Of a stretch of DNA of 64,000 nucleotides, positions 27,799 through 36,126 are shown in pieces; position 1 is the first letter of the stretch; each line of letters opens with the position of its first letter. The stretch is taken from the NCBI RefSeq assembly GCF_015160855.1, contig NZ_CP063373.1:930001-994000 (forward strand), written 5' to 3'. A model generated the notes under the pieces. The model did no database searches. It was given only the letters and a program-made list of their open reading frames with translations, and was not told the origin of the DNA. The position numbers were made by a program, and so were the translations under genes. Source of the stretch: Streptomyces ferrugineus (GTDB lineage: Bacteria > Actinomycetota > Actinomycetes > Streptomycetales > Streptomycetaceae).

Positions 27799-28509
27799 AT
27801 GACCACGGAGATCGAGAAGTACCACGGGAACCTCCAGTACGCCGTCGACATCGTGATGTGCATCGACGCCACGGGCAGCATGAATCCCGTGCTGGACATC
27901 GTGAAGAACAGCTCGTTGCAGTTCCATCAGCGGCTGGGCGAGGTGATGGCGCGCAAGAGCAAGGAGATCAGCCAGCTCCGTCTGAAGGTCATCGCCTTCC
28001 GGGACTTCGGCGACGACCCCTCCGACGCGATCGAGCAGACGGACTTCCTGCGGCTGCCCCAACAGGTCGGCGAGTTCGAGAAGTTCGTCCGCGGCCTGCG
28101 GGCGACCGGCGGCGGGGACATCCCCGAGTCCGGACTGGAGGCGCTGGCCCTGGCGATCAACTCCCCCTGGGAGACCGGCCTGGATAGGCGGCGCCACGTC
28201 ATCGTCATGTTCACCGACGCGCCCGCCCATCCGCTGGGCACGGTCGGCGCCTCCGCGCAGACGTATCCGCGCGGCATTCCGCGCAGCATGGACGACCTCT
28301 TCGAGCAGTGGGGGTACGCCCGCAGCCAGACGGCGGTGATGGAGCAGTCGGCGAAGCGGCTGGTGCTGTTCGCGCCGGAGGAGGAGCCGTGGAAGGAGGC
28401 CATCGGGGAGGAGTGGGACCTCACCCTGCACTTCCCGTCCAGGGCGGGGGAGGGCCTGGAGGAGTTCGAGATGGACGAGATCATCGAGACGATCGCGAAC
28501 AGCCTGTGA
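27799..28509 (+). CDS. von Willebrand factor A domain protein (TerY-like)
   Basis: A 236-residue single-domain vWA protein. The MIDAS motif is CIDATGSMNP (D23-x-T-x-S27), with a Thr in the variant seen in several bacterial TerY-like proteins. ATGGGDIPESGLEAL supplies the second metal-site Thr/Gly region, and HVIVMFTDAPAHP the third Asp. In vWA-PP2C-kinase triads the vWA subunit is thought to scaffold or present substrates. ATG 27799 follows CGAGAGGAACG. The stop overlaps the next start (GTGA). Confidence 0.87.
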   Translation: MTTEIEKYHGNLQYAVDIVMCIDATGSMNPVLDIVKNSSLQFHQRLGEVMARKSKEISQLRLKVIAFRDFGDDPSDAIEQTDFLRLPQQVGEFEKFVRGLRATGGGDIPESGLEALALAINSPWETGLDRRRHVIVMFTDAPAHPLGTVGASAQTYPRGIPRSMDDLFEQWGYARSQTAVMEQSAKRLVLFAPEEEPWKEAIGEEWDLTLHFPSRAGEGLEEFEMDEIIETIANSL

Positions 28510-28946
28510 GCTTCCAGCTGCGCGGCGCGGGCACCCGGCTCGACCTCGACCGGGGATGGCTGGTCGTCACCTGGGGCCGCGCCGACCGCCCCCTCGGCCA
28601 GCTGGCCGTGCCGCCCGGGTGCTGTGTCTCGATACGCGGCCGGTCCGTGGCGCCGGAGGGCAGCCTGTGCCTGGCGTTCCGGTTCCGGCCCGCGGGCGAG
28701 AGCGGGGCCGATGTGACGGCGGAGATCGTCGTCGGCCCGGCCGGGGCGGAACGGGCCTGGCAGTTCGCGCTGGAGTTCGCCCGCGAGTACGGCGTCCAGG
28801 ACCTCTCCGCCTCCTGGTGGGACGTCCAACCGTCCGCCGCCGAGCGGGAGGAGAGCGGGCGGGACTGGCTCAGCGCCCCCGTCTCACCGGAGACCCACGT
28901 GCTGTTCCGCACGGTCATGGCCCGCCTGACCGTCGCGGACACGTGA
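28506..28946 (+). CDS. PH-like (DUF4429-type) small protein
   Basis: A 146-residue protein coupled by a 4-bp overlap to the vWA gene. The strand pattern GTRLDLDRGWLVVTWGR, LGQLAVPPGCCVSIRG, SLCLAFRFRPAGE and the closing helix RAWQFALEFAREYGVQDL resemble the PH-like DUF4429 domain of Streptomyces proteins. This is a pattern-level assignment. The last 30 residues are acidic and Trp-containing (SASWWDVQPSAAEREESGRDW). A ligand- or membrane-binding accessory role in the kinase operon is inference. Confidence 0.6.
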   Translation: MSFQLRGAGTRLDLDRGWLVVTWGRADRPLGQLAVPPGCCVSIRGRSVAPEGSLCLAFRFRPAGESGADVTAEIVVGPAGAERAWQFALEFAREYGVQDLSASWWDVQPSAAEREESGRDWLSAPVSPETHVLFRTVMARLTVADT

Positions 28947-28961
28947 TCCGAGGGAGCCATG

Positions 28962-29903
28962 ATGACCGGGCCGACGTGGCGGTGCTCGGACTGCGACACC
29001 TACAACGATGCCGCGGTGCGCGTGTGCGACCTCTGCGAGACACCGCGGCGCGAGGCGACGGCGCCAAGGGCCGCGTCCGGGGCCGCGTCCGGGCCGAAGA
29101 GCGGGGAACCGAGGAAGCCGCCGGTCAAGAAGCCACCGGTCAAGAAGCCGCCGGTCAAGAAGCCACCGGCCCGCACGGGCACTGGCGCCACCGGTTCCCG
29201 CTCGGTCCTGTCGGAACTGGACTGGGTGTGCGCCGCTTGCGGCCACCGTGTGGCGGGGCGGATCAACTGCGATGCCTGCGGCACGCTCTGGACACCCGAA
29301 GTGACGACGATCGTGCACGGGGATCCGCTGTACGGGAGCTTCCGGCTCCCGTCGTCCCCGCCGGACGACCTCGTGGACTCGCTCCTCCCGAAGCCGACCC
29401 CCAGGGAACCCACCCGGGGAGAGGTGGCCGCGGGCTGCGGATGCCTGCTCTTCCTCGCGTCCGTCGTCGTCACCCTGATCGTGCTGCTGATCCTCAACTG
29501 GTCGACGGTGACCTCGTTCCTGACGGGCTCCGACTCCTCGGAGGGCTCCGCGAAACCGTCCCCGACGGTCTCCGCGAGCGGCCCCTGCCCGAAGGAGCTG
29601 GCCGCGATGCTGCCGAAGGGGTCGGCGTCGGGCGCCCGCCTGGTCGCGGCCTACAGCAGGGACAACGTGAAGGACCGATACGCCTTCTGCCGTACGGAGG
29701 CGGGGAAGGTCTACTACTTCTTCGCCAAGAGGGCCGGTGAGCGGTACGGCAGGCCCACGGCGGCGGAGAAGTCCGGAACCGGATACCTGGTGCGCTTCTC
29801 CAACAGCAGTTTCCGGTTCCGGGACCTGGAGGTGACGGCCTACGACAAGGGCGGCAAGGAGCTCTGGAAGGAGGAGCTGACCCCCGAGGCCTCCGCCGAC
29901 TGA
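28962..29903 (+). CDS. RanBP2-type zinc-finger membrane protein
   Basis: A 313-residue protein. The N terminus matches the RanBP2 zinc finger exactly (W6-x-C8-x2-C11-x3-N15-x6-C22-x2-C25). A second Cys4 ribbon, WVCAACGHRVAGRINCDACG, lies near 88-106. Between them is a 15-bp tandem repeat coding KPPVK units. A single membrane segment (CLLFLASVVVTLIVLLILNW, about 158-178) is followed by a Ser-rich stalk and an external domain of about 110 residues. It could link the cytoplasmic kinase module to the envelope. ATG 28962 is preferred (AGGGAG 5 nt upstream) over ATG 28959. Confidence 0.75.
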   Translation: MTGPTWRCSDCDTYNDAAVRVCDLCETPRREATAPRAASGAASGPKSGEPRKPPVKKPPVKKPPVKKPPARTGTGATGSRSVLSELDWVCAACGHRVAGRINCDACGTLWTPEVTTIVHGDPLYGSFRLPSSPPDDLVDSLLPKPTPREPTRGEVAAGCGCLLFLASVVVTLIVLLILNWSTVTSFLTGSDSSEGSAKPSPTVSASGPCPKELAAMLPKGSASGARLVAAYSRDNVKDRYAFCRTEAGKVYYFFAKRAGERYGRPTAAEKSGTGYLVRFSNSSFRFRDLEVTAYDKGGKELWKEELTPEASAD

Positions 29904-29913
29904 CGGCCGCGGC

Positions 29914-31491
29914 CTAGTCCTTCGCCGCGCGCGTCCCCACCGCGTCCTCCATCGGCTCCCCGGGCGCCGGCACCGCGGCCGCCGCGGCCCCGTCGCCGTC
30001 GGTGTTGATGCGCTCGACGATCGCGAGCCGCTCCGGGGTGTCCTCCGGCTTGATGAAGCCGATGAGGATGTACAGGACCAGTGAGACCGCCAGCGGGATG
30101 GAGACCTGGTACTGCAGCGGCACCCCGCCCTCGATCTGCCAACTGATCGGGTAGTTGACCAGCCAGAAGGCGAGCAGGCCCATCGACCAGCTCACGAGGG
30201 CGGCGGTCGGGCCGGAGCGGCGGAACGGGCGGAGCAGGCCCAGCATCATCGGGATCGCCATCGGGCCCATCAGACCGGCGACCCATTTGATGACGACCGT
30301 GATGATGTCCTTGAACGTGGGGGAGTTGACCTGCGTCGCCGCCGCCATGGACAGGCCGAGGAAGACGACGGTGGCGATCCGGGCGACCCGCAGCCCCTGC
30401 CCCTCGGTCCAGGTCCGCGCCCGGCGCCAGATCACCGGCGCGCAGTCCCGGGTGAACACGGCCGCGATGGCGTTGGCGTCGGAGGAGCACATGGCCATGG
30501 TGTGCGAGAAGAAGCCGACGATGACCAGACCCAGCAGGCCGTGCGGCAGGAGCTGTTCGGTCATCAGGCCGTAGGAGTCGGAGCCGTCCGGCTTCTGCGA
30601 CTCGACCAGCAGCGGCGACATCCACATCGGGAAGAACAGGACCACCGGCCAGACCAGCCACAGCAGCGCCGACAGCCGCGCCGAGCGCTCGGCCTCGTAC
30701 GGGGTGGCCGTGGCCATGTAGCGCTGGGCCTGGTTGAGCATGCCGCCGTTGTACTCGAAGAGCTTGATGAAGAGGAAGGCGAGCAGGAACACGGTCCCGT
30801 ACGGCCCGACCAGCGGCTCACCGTGGCCCTGCAGCTCCGGCTCGTCCCAGGCGCCGAGGAAACCGATGCCCTTGTCGTTCAGCTTCAGGATCACCGCGAC
30901 GAACATCGCGACGCCGGCCAGCAACTGGATGACGAACTGCCCGAGTTCGGTGAGCGCGTCCGCCCACAGGCCGCCGATGGTGCAGTAAATGGCGGTGATG
31001 CCGCCGGTGATCAGGATGCCCTGGTTCAGGCTGACGCCCGTGAAGACCGACAGCAGCGTCGCGATCGCGGCCCACTTCGCGCCCACGTCCACGATCTTCA
31101 GCAGCATGCCGGACCAGGCCAGCGCCTGCTGGGTCTTGAGGTCGTAGCGGTTCTTCAGGTACTCCAGCGGGGAGGCCACATGGAGGCGGGAGCGCAGCCG
31201 GTTGATGCGCGGCGCGAACAGCTTCGAGCCGATGGCGATGCCGAGCGCGATGGGGAAGGACCAGGTGACGAAGGACGTGACGCCGTAGGTGTAGGCGATG
31301 CCCGCGTACCCGGTGAACATCACCGCGCTGTATCCGGACATGTGATGCGAGATGCCGGACAGCCACCAGGGCATCTTGCCGCCGGCGGTGAAGAAGTCGC
31401 TGACGTTGTCCACCCGTTTGTGCGACCAGACACCGATCGCCACCATCACGCCGAAGTAGCCGATGAGCACGGCCCAGTCGAGACCGTTCAT
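29914..31491 (-). CDS. Sodium:solute symporter family transporter
   Basis: A 525-residue protein with about 13 transmembrane segments. Typical SSS features are VGVWSHKRVDNVSDFFTAGGKMPWWLSGISHHMSGYSAVMFTGYAG near the N terminus (TM1-2), ITAIYCTIGGLWADALTELGQ (the SSS signature, about 180-200) and GFFSHTMAMCSSDANAIAAVFTRD. It imports a solute with Na+; the substrate is not predictable. ATG 31491 has GGGAGGA 6 nt upstream. It converges on the kinase operon with a 10-bp gap. Confidence 0.9.
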   Translation of the reverse strand: MNGLDWAVLIGYFGVMVAIGVWSHKRVDNVSDFFTAGGKMPWWLSGISHHMSGYSAVMFTGYAGIAYTYGVTSFVTWSFPIALGIAIGSKLFAPRINRLRSRLHVASPLEYLKNRYDLKTQQALAWSGMLLKIVDVGAKWAAIATLLSVFTGVSLNQGILITGGITAIYCTIGGLWADALTELGQFVIQLLAGVAMFVAVILKLNDKGIGFLGAWDEPELQGHGEPLVGPYGTVFLLAFLFIKLFEYNGGMLNQAQRYMATATPYEAERSARLSALLWLVWPVVLFFPMWMSPLLVESQKPDGSDSYGLMTEQLLPHGLLGLVIVGFFSHTMAMCSSDANAIAAVFTRDCAPVIWRRARTWTEGQGLRVARIATVVFLGLSMAAATQVNSPTFKDIITVVIKWVAGLMGPMAIPMMLGLLRPFRRSGPTAALVSWSMGLLAFWLVNYPISWQIEGGVPLQYQVSIPLAVSLVLYILIGFIKPEDTPERLAIVERINTDGDGAAAAAVPAPGEPMEDAVGTRAAKD

Positions 31492-31618
31492 GTGCGTCCT
31501 CCCAGGGTTCAGCCCGGCGCTCATCGTGGGCGCTGTCGCGTGAACACGACAAGTGAGCGTCGGGTCAAGGGGAGGTAAAAGTATTCGGCATGATGGTCTG
31601 CGTTCACCTACCTGAACG

Positions 31619-32407
31619 TCATCGCATCAGCTCCCCGGCGTTGACCAGCAGTGACTGTCCGGTGATGGCCCGCGCCAGGTCCGACGCGAGGAACACGGCC
31701 GCGCCCGCCACATCCCCGTCCGTGGCCAGCTCGGGCAGCGCCATCCGCCCCGTCAGCCGCTTGAGCACGTCCGCCTCCGGTACGCCCTCGGTCTGCGCCG
31801 TGAGCCGCACGAACGCCTGCACCGGAGGCCCCCACATCCAGCCCGGCAGCACGGTGTTGACCCGGATCCGGTGCGGGCCGAGCTCCCGGGCCAGGGAGTA
31901 CATCGCGCTGGTGAGGGCGCCCTTGGAGGCGGCGTAGGCGGCCTGGCGCACCTGGGAGGGCGCGGCCACGGCGGATTGCGTGCCGATGAACACCACCGAG
32001 CCCCCGCCGCCCTCCTTCAGTGCCGGAAGACAGGCCCGGGTCATCCGCAGCGAGCCCAGCAGATTGACGTCGATCACCGACTGCCAGGTGGTGAAGTCGG
32101 CGTCCTCCAGGCCCCCGAAGTAGGAGTCCCGGGCGGCCACATGCACGACCCCGTCGATCCCGCCGAACCGCTCCCGGGCCAGCGCGGCCAGCGCCTCGCA
32201 CTGCCCCTCGTCGGTGATGTCGGTCGCCCGGTACGCCGTGTGCGCCCCGGCGGGATCGATCTCGGCCGCGCACTTGGCCAGGTTGGCCTGCGTGCGCGCC
32301 CCCAGCACGGCGTTCCCGCCGCCTTGTACGACCGCCGCCGCGACCTGATGACCGAGCCCGGCGCCCACTCCGGAGACGACGACGGTCTTGCCGCTGAGCA
32401 GTGACAT
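31619..32407 (-). CDS. SDR-family oxidoreductase
   Basis: A 262-residue short-chain dehydrogenase. The cofactor motif VVSGVGAGLGHQ (about 10-21) replaces the more usual TGAASGIG. The VVHVAARDSYFGG segment stands where NNAG normally lies, the catalytic Ser is in FIGTQSAVAAP and the YAASK pair is present. The C-terminal ITGQSLLVNAGELM is standard. It is divergent from the EthD-like gene across a perfect palindrome at 32453, so the two are probably co-regulated. Confidence 0.88.
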   Translation of the reverse strand: MSLLSGKTVVVSGVGAGLGHQVAAAVVQGGGNAVLGARTQANLAKCAAEIDPAGAHTAYRATDITDEGQCEALAALARERFGGIDGVVHVAARDSYFGGLEDADFTTWQSVIDVNLLGSLRMTRACLPALKEGGGGSVVFIGTQSAVAAPSQVRQAAYAASKGALTSAMYSLARELGPHRIRVNTVLPGWMWGPPVQAFVRLTAQTEGVPEADVLKRLTGRMALPELATDGDVAGAAVFLASDLARAITGQSLLVNAGELMR

Positions 32408-32452
32408 GGGGGCCTCCCTGGTTGAAGCCTGCGACGCGCACCTGGCGATTTA

Positions 32453-32469
32453 TCTGACGGGGCGTCAGA
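32453..32469. promoter_or_regulatory. Palindromic operator, site 4 of 4
   Basis: TCTGACG-GGG-CGTCAGA is a perfect 7-3-7 inverted repeat in the divergent promoter region of the SDR (32407) and EthD-like (32505) genes. It has the same core as the sites near 2938, 6375 and 7270. Confidence 0.72.
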
Positions 32470-32504
32470 GTATGGGCGTCCGAGGGAGGAAGGAAGGGAA
32501 CGGC

Positions 32505-33347
32505 ATGAGCGAGGACACCCGCAGCGGGACGTACGCCGAACTGGCCGCCGTGGGCCCGTACGGAGTCCACCCGGGCCACGCCCTGATCACCATGGTGGAA
32601 CCGCACCCGGGTCACGAGTACGCCTACAACCGCTGGTACGAGGACGACCACTACTACGCCGGCGCGATGGCGATGCCCTGGATGTTCGCGGGCCGCCGCT
32701 GGGTGGCGACCAGGGACCTTCAACTGCTGCGCTACCCGGAGAAGTCGGCGATCGCCCAGCCGGTCACCGCGGGCTGCTACATCTCGACGTACTGGATCAC
32801 CGCCGGCCGCTACGACGACCACATGCGCTGGACGGTGGCCATCAACAAGCGCCTCAACCGCGACGCCCGGGTCTACCAGGACCGCACCCATGTCTTCACG
32901 GCGTTCCAGGACCACGAGGCGACGGTGTACCGCGACGGCGCGGCGGGCCCCCGCGACTTCCACGCCCTGGACCACCCCTACGCGGGACTGGTGGTGCAGG
33001 TCGTCGACGCCGACTCGCCGGAGCAGCGAGCCGAACTGCTGGAGTGGCTGCGCGCGAAGTACCTCCCCAGGCGCCTGGCGGCGGGTTCCCCGGCCGCGCT
33101 GGTGACGATCTTCCGGCCGACGCCCCTGCCCCTCGACCGCATGTCGTACGTCAAGCAGGTCGAGGGCGTCGACACCCGCCTGACGCTGCTGTGGTTCCTC
33201 CAGACGGATCCGAGGGAGTGCTGGGAGGACGCCTTCACAGGTCTGGACACCGCCGTGGAGGAGGCCGGACTGGGGCGGGTGGAGCTGGTGGCGCCGTTCG
33301 TTCCCACGGTCCCGGGCACGGACCGCTATGTGGCGGAGCTGCGCTGA
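32505..33347 (+). CDS. EthD-like / dimeric alpha-beta-barrel conserved protein
   Basis: A 280-residue cytoplasmic protein. It contains ALITMVEPHPGHEYAYNRWYEDDHYYAGAMAMPWMFAGRRWVATRD-like blocks (about residues 25-75); the pattern W-Y-x-x-x-H followed by a short turn and an R-W strand suits a ferredoxin-like dimeric barrel of the EthD type. A second half (about 150-260) repeats the alpha-beta rhythm, so it may be a duplicated barrel. No signal peptide. ATG 32505 follows GGAAGGAAGGGA. It is divergent from an SDR across the shared palindrome, suggesting a catabolic role; the reaction is unknown. Confidence 0.7.
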   Translation: MSEDTRSGTYAELAAVGPYGVHPGHALITMVEPHPGHEYAYNRWYEDDHYYAGAMAMPWMFAGRRWVATRDLQLLRYPEKSAIAQPVTAGCYISTYWITAGRYDDHMRWTVAINKRLNRDARVYQDRTHVFTAFQDHEATVYRDGAAGPRDFHALDHPYAGLVVQVVDADSPEQRAELLEWLRAKYLPRRLAAGSPAALVTIFRPTPLPLDRMSYVKQVEGVDTRLTLLWFLQTDPRECWEDAFTGLDTAVEEAGLGRVELVAPFVPTVPGTDRYVAELR

Positions 33348-33361
33348 GCGCGGACACGGCC

Positions 33362-33402
33362 GAGCCCTCTCGGCAAGGACGGCGGACTGGTCGAGAGGGC
33401 TC
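33362..33402. terminator. Bidirectional hairpin terminator
   Basis: GAGCCCTCTCG and CGAGAGGGCTC form a perfect 11-bp stem with a 19-nt loop between the convergent EthD-like and DUF397 genes. Confidence 0.7.
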
Positions 33403-33472
33403 TACCTGTGGTGCTTGTGCAGTTGTTGAGCGCGAAGTCGGTTGCGGCTGAGGGACCAGACAGACCCGCTCC

Positions 33473-33664
33473 TTACGCCTTCACCGACGCCACGAAGGTG
33501 TTCCACGCCTTCGCGGGGAACGCCAGGACCGGGCCCTCGGGAACCTTGGAGTCCCGCACCGCCATGGCCGCCGTGACCGGTGACTTGACCTCGACGCACG
33601 CGCCGTTTCCTGTGGAGTACGAGGACTTGGTCCACGTGTCCGTGGAACCCTGACGAATTGCCAT
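33473..33664 (-). CDS. DUF397 domain protein paired with an XRE regulator
   Basis: A 63-residue protein. The body TDTWTKSSYSTGNGACVEVKSP, AVRDSKVPEGPVLAFPAKAWNTFV is the full DUF397 domain. These small proteins are nearly always encoded beside an XRE regulator with a DUF5753 tail (WhiJ-like sets); in S. coelicolor such a pair, SCO4441/SCO4442, affects antibiotic production when overexpressed (from memory). ATG 33664 follows GGAGCAAAC. It lies 244 bp downstream of the XRE gene on the same strand, so it may have its own promoter. Confidence 0.92.
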   Translation of the reverse strand: MAIRQGSTDTWTKSSYSTGNGACVEVKSPVTAAMAVRDSKVPEGPVLAFPAKAWNTFVASVKA

Positions 33665-33908
33665 GTTTGCTCCGAATTGCCAGATGTTGAGTTGCTGTCA
33701 CCGCCCCGCGCGTCCGGACCGGATCCCGCGGCACGATTCACGCCAACCTGTCTTGCTGGATGGCGTGATCGACGCTACTCGCCAACATCGGCTGACGAAG
33801 CGACTATTCACTCGGGTGGGTGCATATTCCAGAGGACTCTTCCATTCCGACCGGGAGACGGTGTACCGTGCGGCGCTTCCTGGTCGGGACGGGCGGCTCA
33901 GTGCGCGC

Positions 33909-34766
33909 TCAGCGCGCGTACTCCTTGGCGATGTCCGCGATGAACTGGCGTGACTGGTCCACGTTCAGGGCCTGCGCCCGCAGGTGCTCGTACATCACGC
34001 TGTACTTCTGGACGTCGTTGGCCTTCTCCAGGTACAGGTCGCTGGTGACACCCTCGATGTAGACGACGCTGGAGTCGGCCGCGTCCGGGAACTCCAGGAT
34101 CGCGTACTGGCCGTTGAGGCCCGGGTGCGCGCCCATGTCGAAGGGGATCACCTGCACGGTGACATGCGGCAACTGGGACTGCTCGACGAGCTGTTCCAAC
34201 TGGTCGCGCATCAGGGAGCGGTTGCCGACGACCCGGCGCAGGGCCGCCTCGTCCATGACGGTCCACAGGCGCAGCGGGTTCTCCGCGGTGGAGATTCGTT
34301 CCTGTCGGCGCATGCGCACCTGGACCCGCTTCTCGATCTCGCCCTGCGCCGTCTCCGGCAACGCCCCGGCGATCAGGGCCTGCGCGTACTGCGGGGTCTG
34401 CAACAGCCCGGGAACGACCTGCGGGTCGTACACCCGCAGACTCGCGGCATCGGTCTCCAGCCCGATATAGACGCTGTACGGGATATCGCCGAACGAATGC
34501 CACCACCCCTGCTGGCGGCTGTCCTTGGCCATCTGCATCAGCGAATCCACGATCCGGTGGTCCTCCACCTCGTAGACCCCGCACAGATCGCGTACGTCGC
34601 GCTGGCTGATGCTGCGCCGCCCGTTCTCCAGCCGGCTGATCTTCGACTGCGACACCAGCAGCCGCTCGGCCACCTCCTCGGCCGTCATGCCCTTGAGCTC
34701 GCGGAGCCGGCGCAGCTCCTGGCCCAGCCGGCGTCGCCTGACGGTGGGATTGACATTGGACGCCAC
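33909..34766 (-). CDS. XRE-family regulator with DUF5753 effector domain
   Basis: A 285-residue regulator. Residues 10-65 are a helix-turn-helix (RLGQELRRLRELKGMTAEEVAERLLVSQSKISRLENGRR). Residues about 100-280 are the DUF5753 region, with PQVVPGLLQTPQYAQALI, a MRRQERIS helix and LPHVTVQVIPFDMGAHPGLNGQYAILEFPD-type blocks. GTG 34766 has GGAGGTG 8 nt upstream. It pairs with the DUF397 gene in the same direction. A perfect inverted repeat 48 bp upstream may be its operator. Confidence 0.93.
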   Translation of the reverse strand: MASNVNPTVRRRRLGQELRRLRELKGMTAEEVAERLLVSQSKISRLENGRRSISQRDVRDLCGVYEVEDHRIVDSLMQMAKDSRQQGWWHSFGDIPYSVYIGLETDAASLRVYDPQVVPGLLQTPQYAQALIAGALPETAQGEIEKRVQVRMRRQERISTAENPLRLWTVMDEAALRRVVGNRSLMRDQLEQLVEQSQLPHVTVQVIPFDMGAHPGLNGQYAILEFPDAADSSVVYIEGVTSDLYLEKANDVQKYSVMYEHLRAQALNVDQSRQFIADIAKEYAR

Positions 34767-34813
34767 GGGACGCGCACCTCCGGCTGCCTGCCTTGTGATT
34801 GCAACTTTGCGTA

Positions 34814-34829
34814 TCTGCTGTTGAGCAGA
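34814..34829. promoter_or_regulatory. Inverted repeat upstream of the XRE gene
   Basis: TCTGCT-GTTG-AGCAGA is a perfect 6-4-6 repeat 48 bp upstream of the XRE start, in a locally AT-richer stretch likely to hold the promoter. The rest of the 354-bp gap 34767-35120 shows no gene. Confidence 0.45.
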
Positions 34830-35120
34830 CTGCCACCAAGGTGCTTACTACCGCTGGGAAACGGTGGATATGCGCTGGATACCCGCCAGTTCGGCGTCTG
34901 CCCGGGCACATGCCGCCGCGCGGGGCGGCGGGACCGGTGTCGTCGTCCGGACGTACGGTCCCGTCACCCCGCGCGGACCAGCGGCTCCCGTACCGGTCTC
35001 GGTGACTGCGGTGCGGCGCTGTGCGTGGCGTGCGTGTGGTGCGTGTGGTGCGGGTCGAGCAGCCGGCGCGCGTGCTGCGTGCGCGCCGGATCCTGTTGCC
35101 GCGGGCCGTGGGACTGCGGC

Positions 35121-35876
35121 TCAGTGGGCCACGACTCGCGCCATGGATCCGCGACGCGGCTGGGCCGGAACCCCACGGGCGGGTTCCGCTGCGGCCCTGC
35201 CTCCGGCGGCGGCCTGGCGGCCGGCCGGGGCCGGGCTGCGACGCGGCTGGGCCGCCGCGCCGTTCTGGACGTCCATCACGGCGTGCGCGACGAGACCGCC
35301 CATGGGGTCGTGCCTGATCAGATCCCGCAACCGGGACCGAGAGGACCGCCCCTCGTTCCCCGGATACAGGTGCTTGCCGAGGCCGACCGCGTGCGCCAGG
35401 GCGGCGAGTGCCGCGGTCCGTGGGTCCGGCGGTACGCCGGTGCGGATCGCGGAATCCAGCCGGGCCCTGATCTCCCGGCTGATGGCGTTGTCCGTCGCCT
35501 GGTAACGAGTCGTCGGCAACACTCCGCACATCTGACCGGCGACGGCGTGCACCATGCCGCACCTCTCCAGATGTGAGAGATAGGTCTGGCGAAGCCCCAG
35601 CCGGGGCCCGCCGATCCAGTGGACGGCACGCACCGGAGCGCCGCGCCTTCGCAGCAACTCCAACGCGCAGTCCAATGTCGGATCTCCAGTCGGCCGTGGT
35701 ACGACCACGGCGATACGATCCCCGTCAGGGGCTATCCGTCCGGCCAGCGCCAGCTCCACTAGCTGTGCTCCGGCCAGACCGAGGTCGAGCGACTGCGGCT
35801 GTGCAGTGGTACCCGTGGCCGGGTCCAGTGCCAGCAGCAGAAGCTCCTCCGGAAGTGTTCTGCGGCTCCTGCCCAT
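35121..35876 (-). CDS. GPP34 (GOLPH3-like) family protein
   Basis: A 251-residue protein. TLPEELLLLALDPATG at the N terminus, LVELALAGRIAPDGDRIAVV, and the helices LSHLERCGMVHAVAG and TNNAISREIRARLDSAI-like segments match the bacterial GPP34 family, relatives of the eukaryotic Golgi PI4P-binding protein GOLPH3/Vps74. Actinobacteria often encode several; their role, probably at membrane phosphoinositides, is unknown. The last 45 residues are Ala/Arg-rich and probably disordered. ATG 35876 follows GGGGAGG. Confidence 0.85.
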   Translation of the reverse strand: MGRSRRTLPEELLLLALDPATGTTAQPQSLDLGLAGAQLVELALAGRIAPDGDRIAVVVPRPTGDPTLDCALELLRRRGAPVRAVHWIGGPRLGLRQTYLSHLERCGMVHAVAGQMCGVLPTTRYQATDNAISREIRARLDSAIRTGVPPDPRTAALAALAHAVGLGKHLYPGNEGRSSRSRLRDLIRHDPMGGLVAHAVMDVQNGAAAQPRRSPAPAGRQAAAGGRAAAEPARGVPAQPRRGSMARVVAH

Positions 35877-36126
35877 CCATGCCTCCCCGCGTGGATGAAT
35901 GACAGGGTGACCCCTCTCACATTGGTCTGTCGAGGGTGCGTGACCGGTTCGTGAGGGAACCGGTAGGTATGTCGTTCTCGTCTACCGCATGAGTTGAGGG
36001 CCGCGCACAGGACACTGGTACATGGTTCGGGCAGCGGCACGGGGGGTCGTGCGGGCACGGTGTCCGGGCGACGGCTCACGGTTCGGCAGACGCACGGAGG
36101 GCGTGCGGCACATGGAGGAGGCATCG

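Noticed and set aside
24065..29903. A tellurite-resistance (ter) operon
   Set aside because: No TerB, TerC, TerD or TerZ gene is present; only the vWA/PP2C/kinase triad is shared.
35021..35060. GTGCGTGTG-type direct repeats as an operator
   Set aside because: They are imperfect, low-complexity and lie next to the 3' end of the GPP34 gene, so probably reflect composition only.
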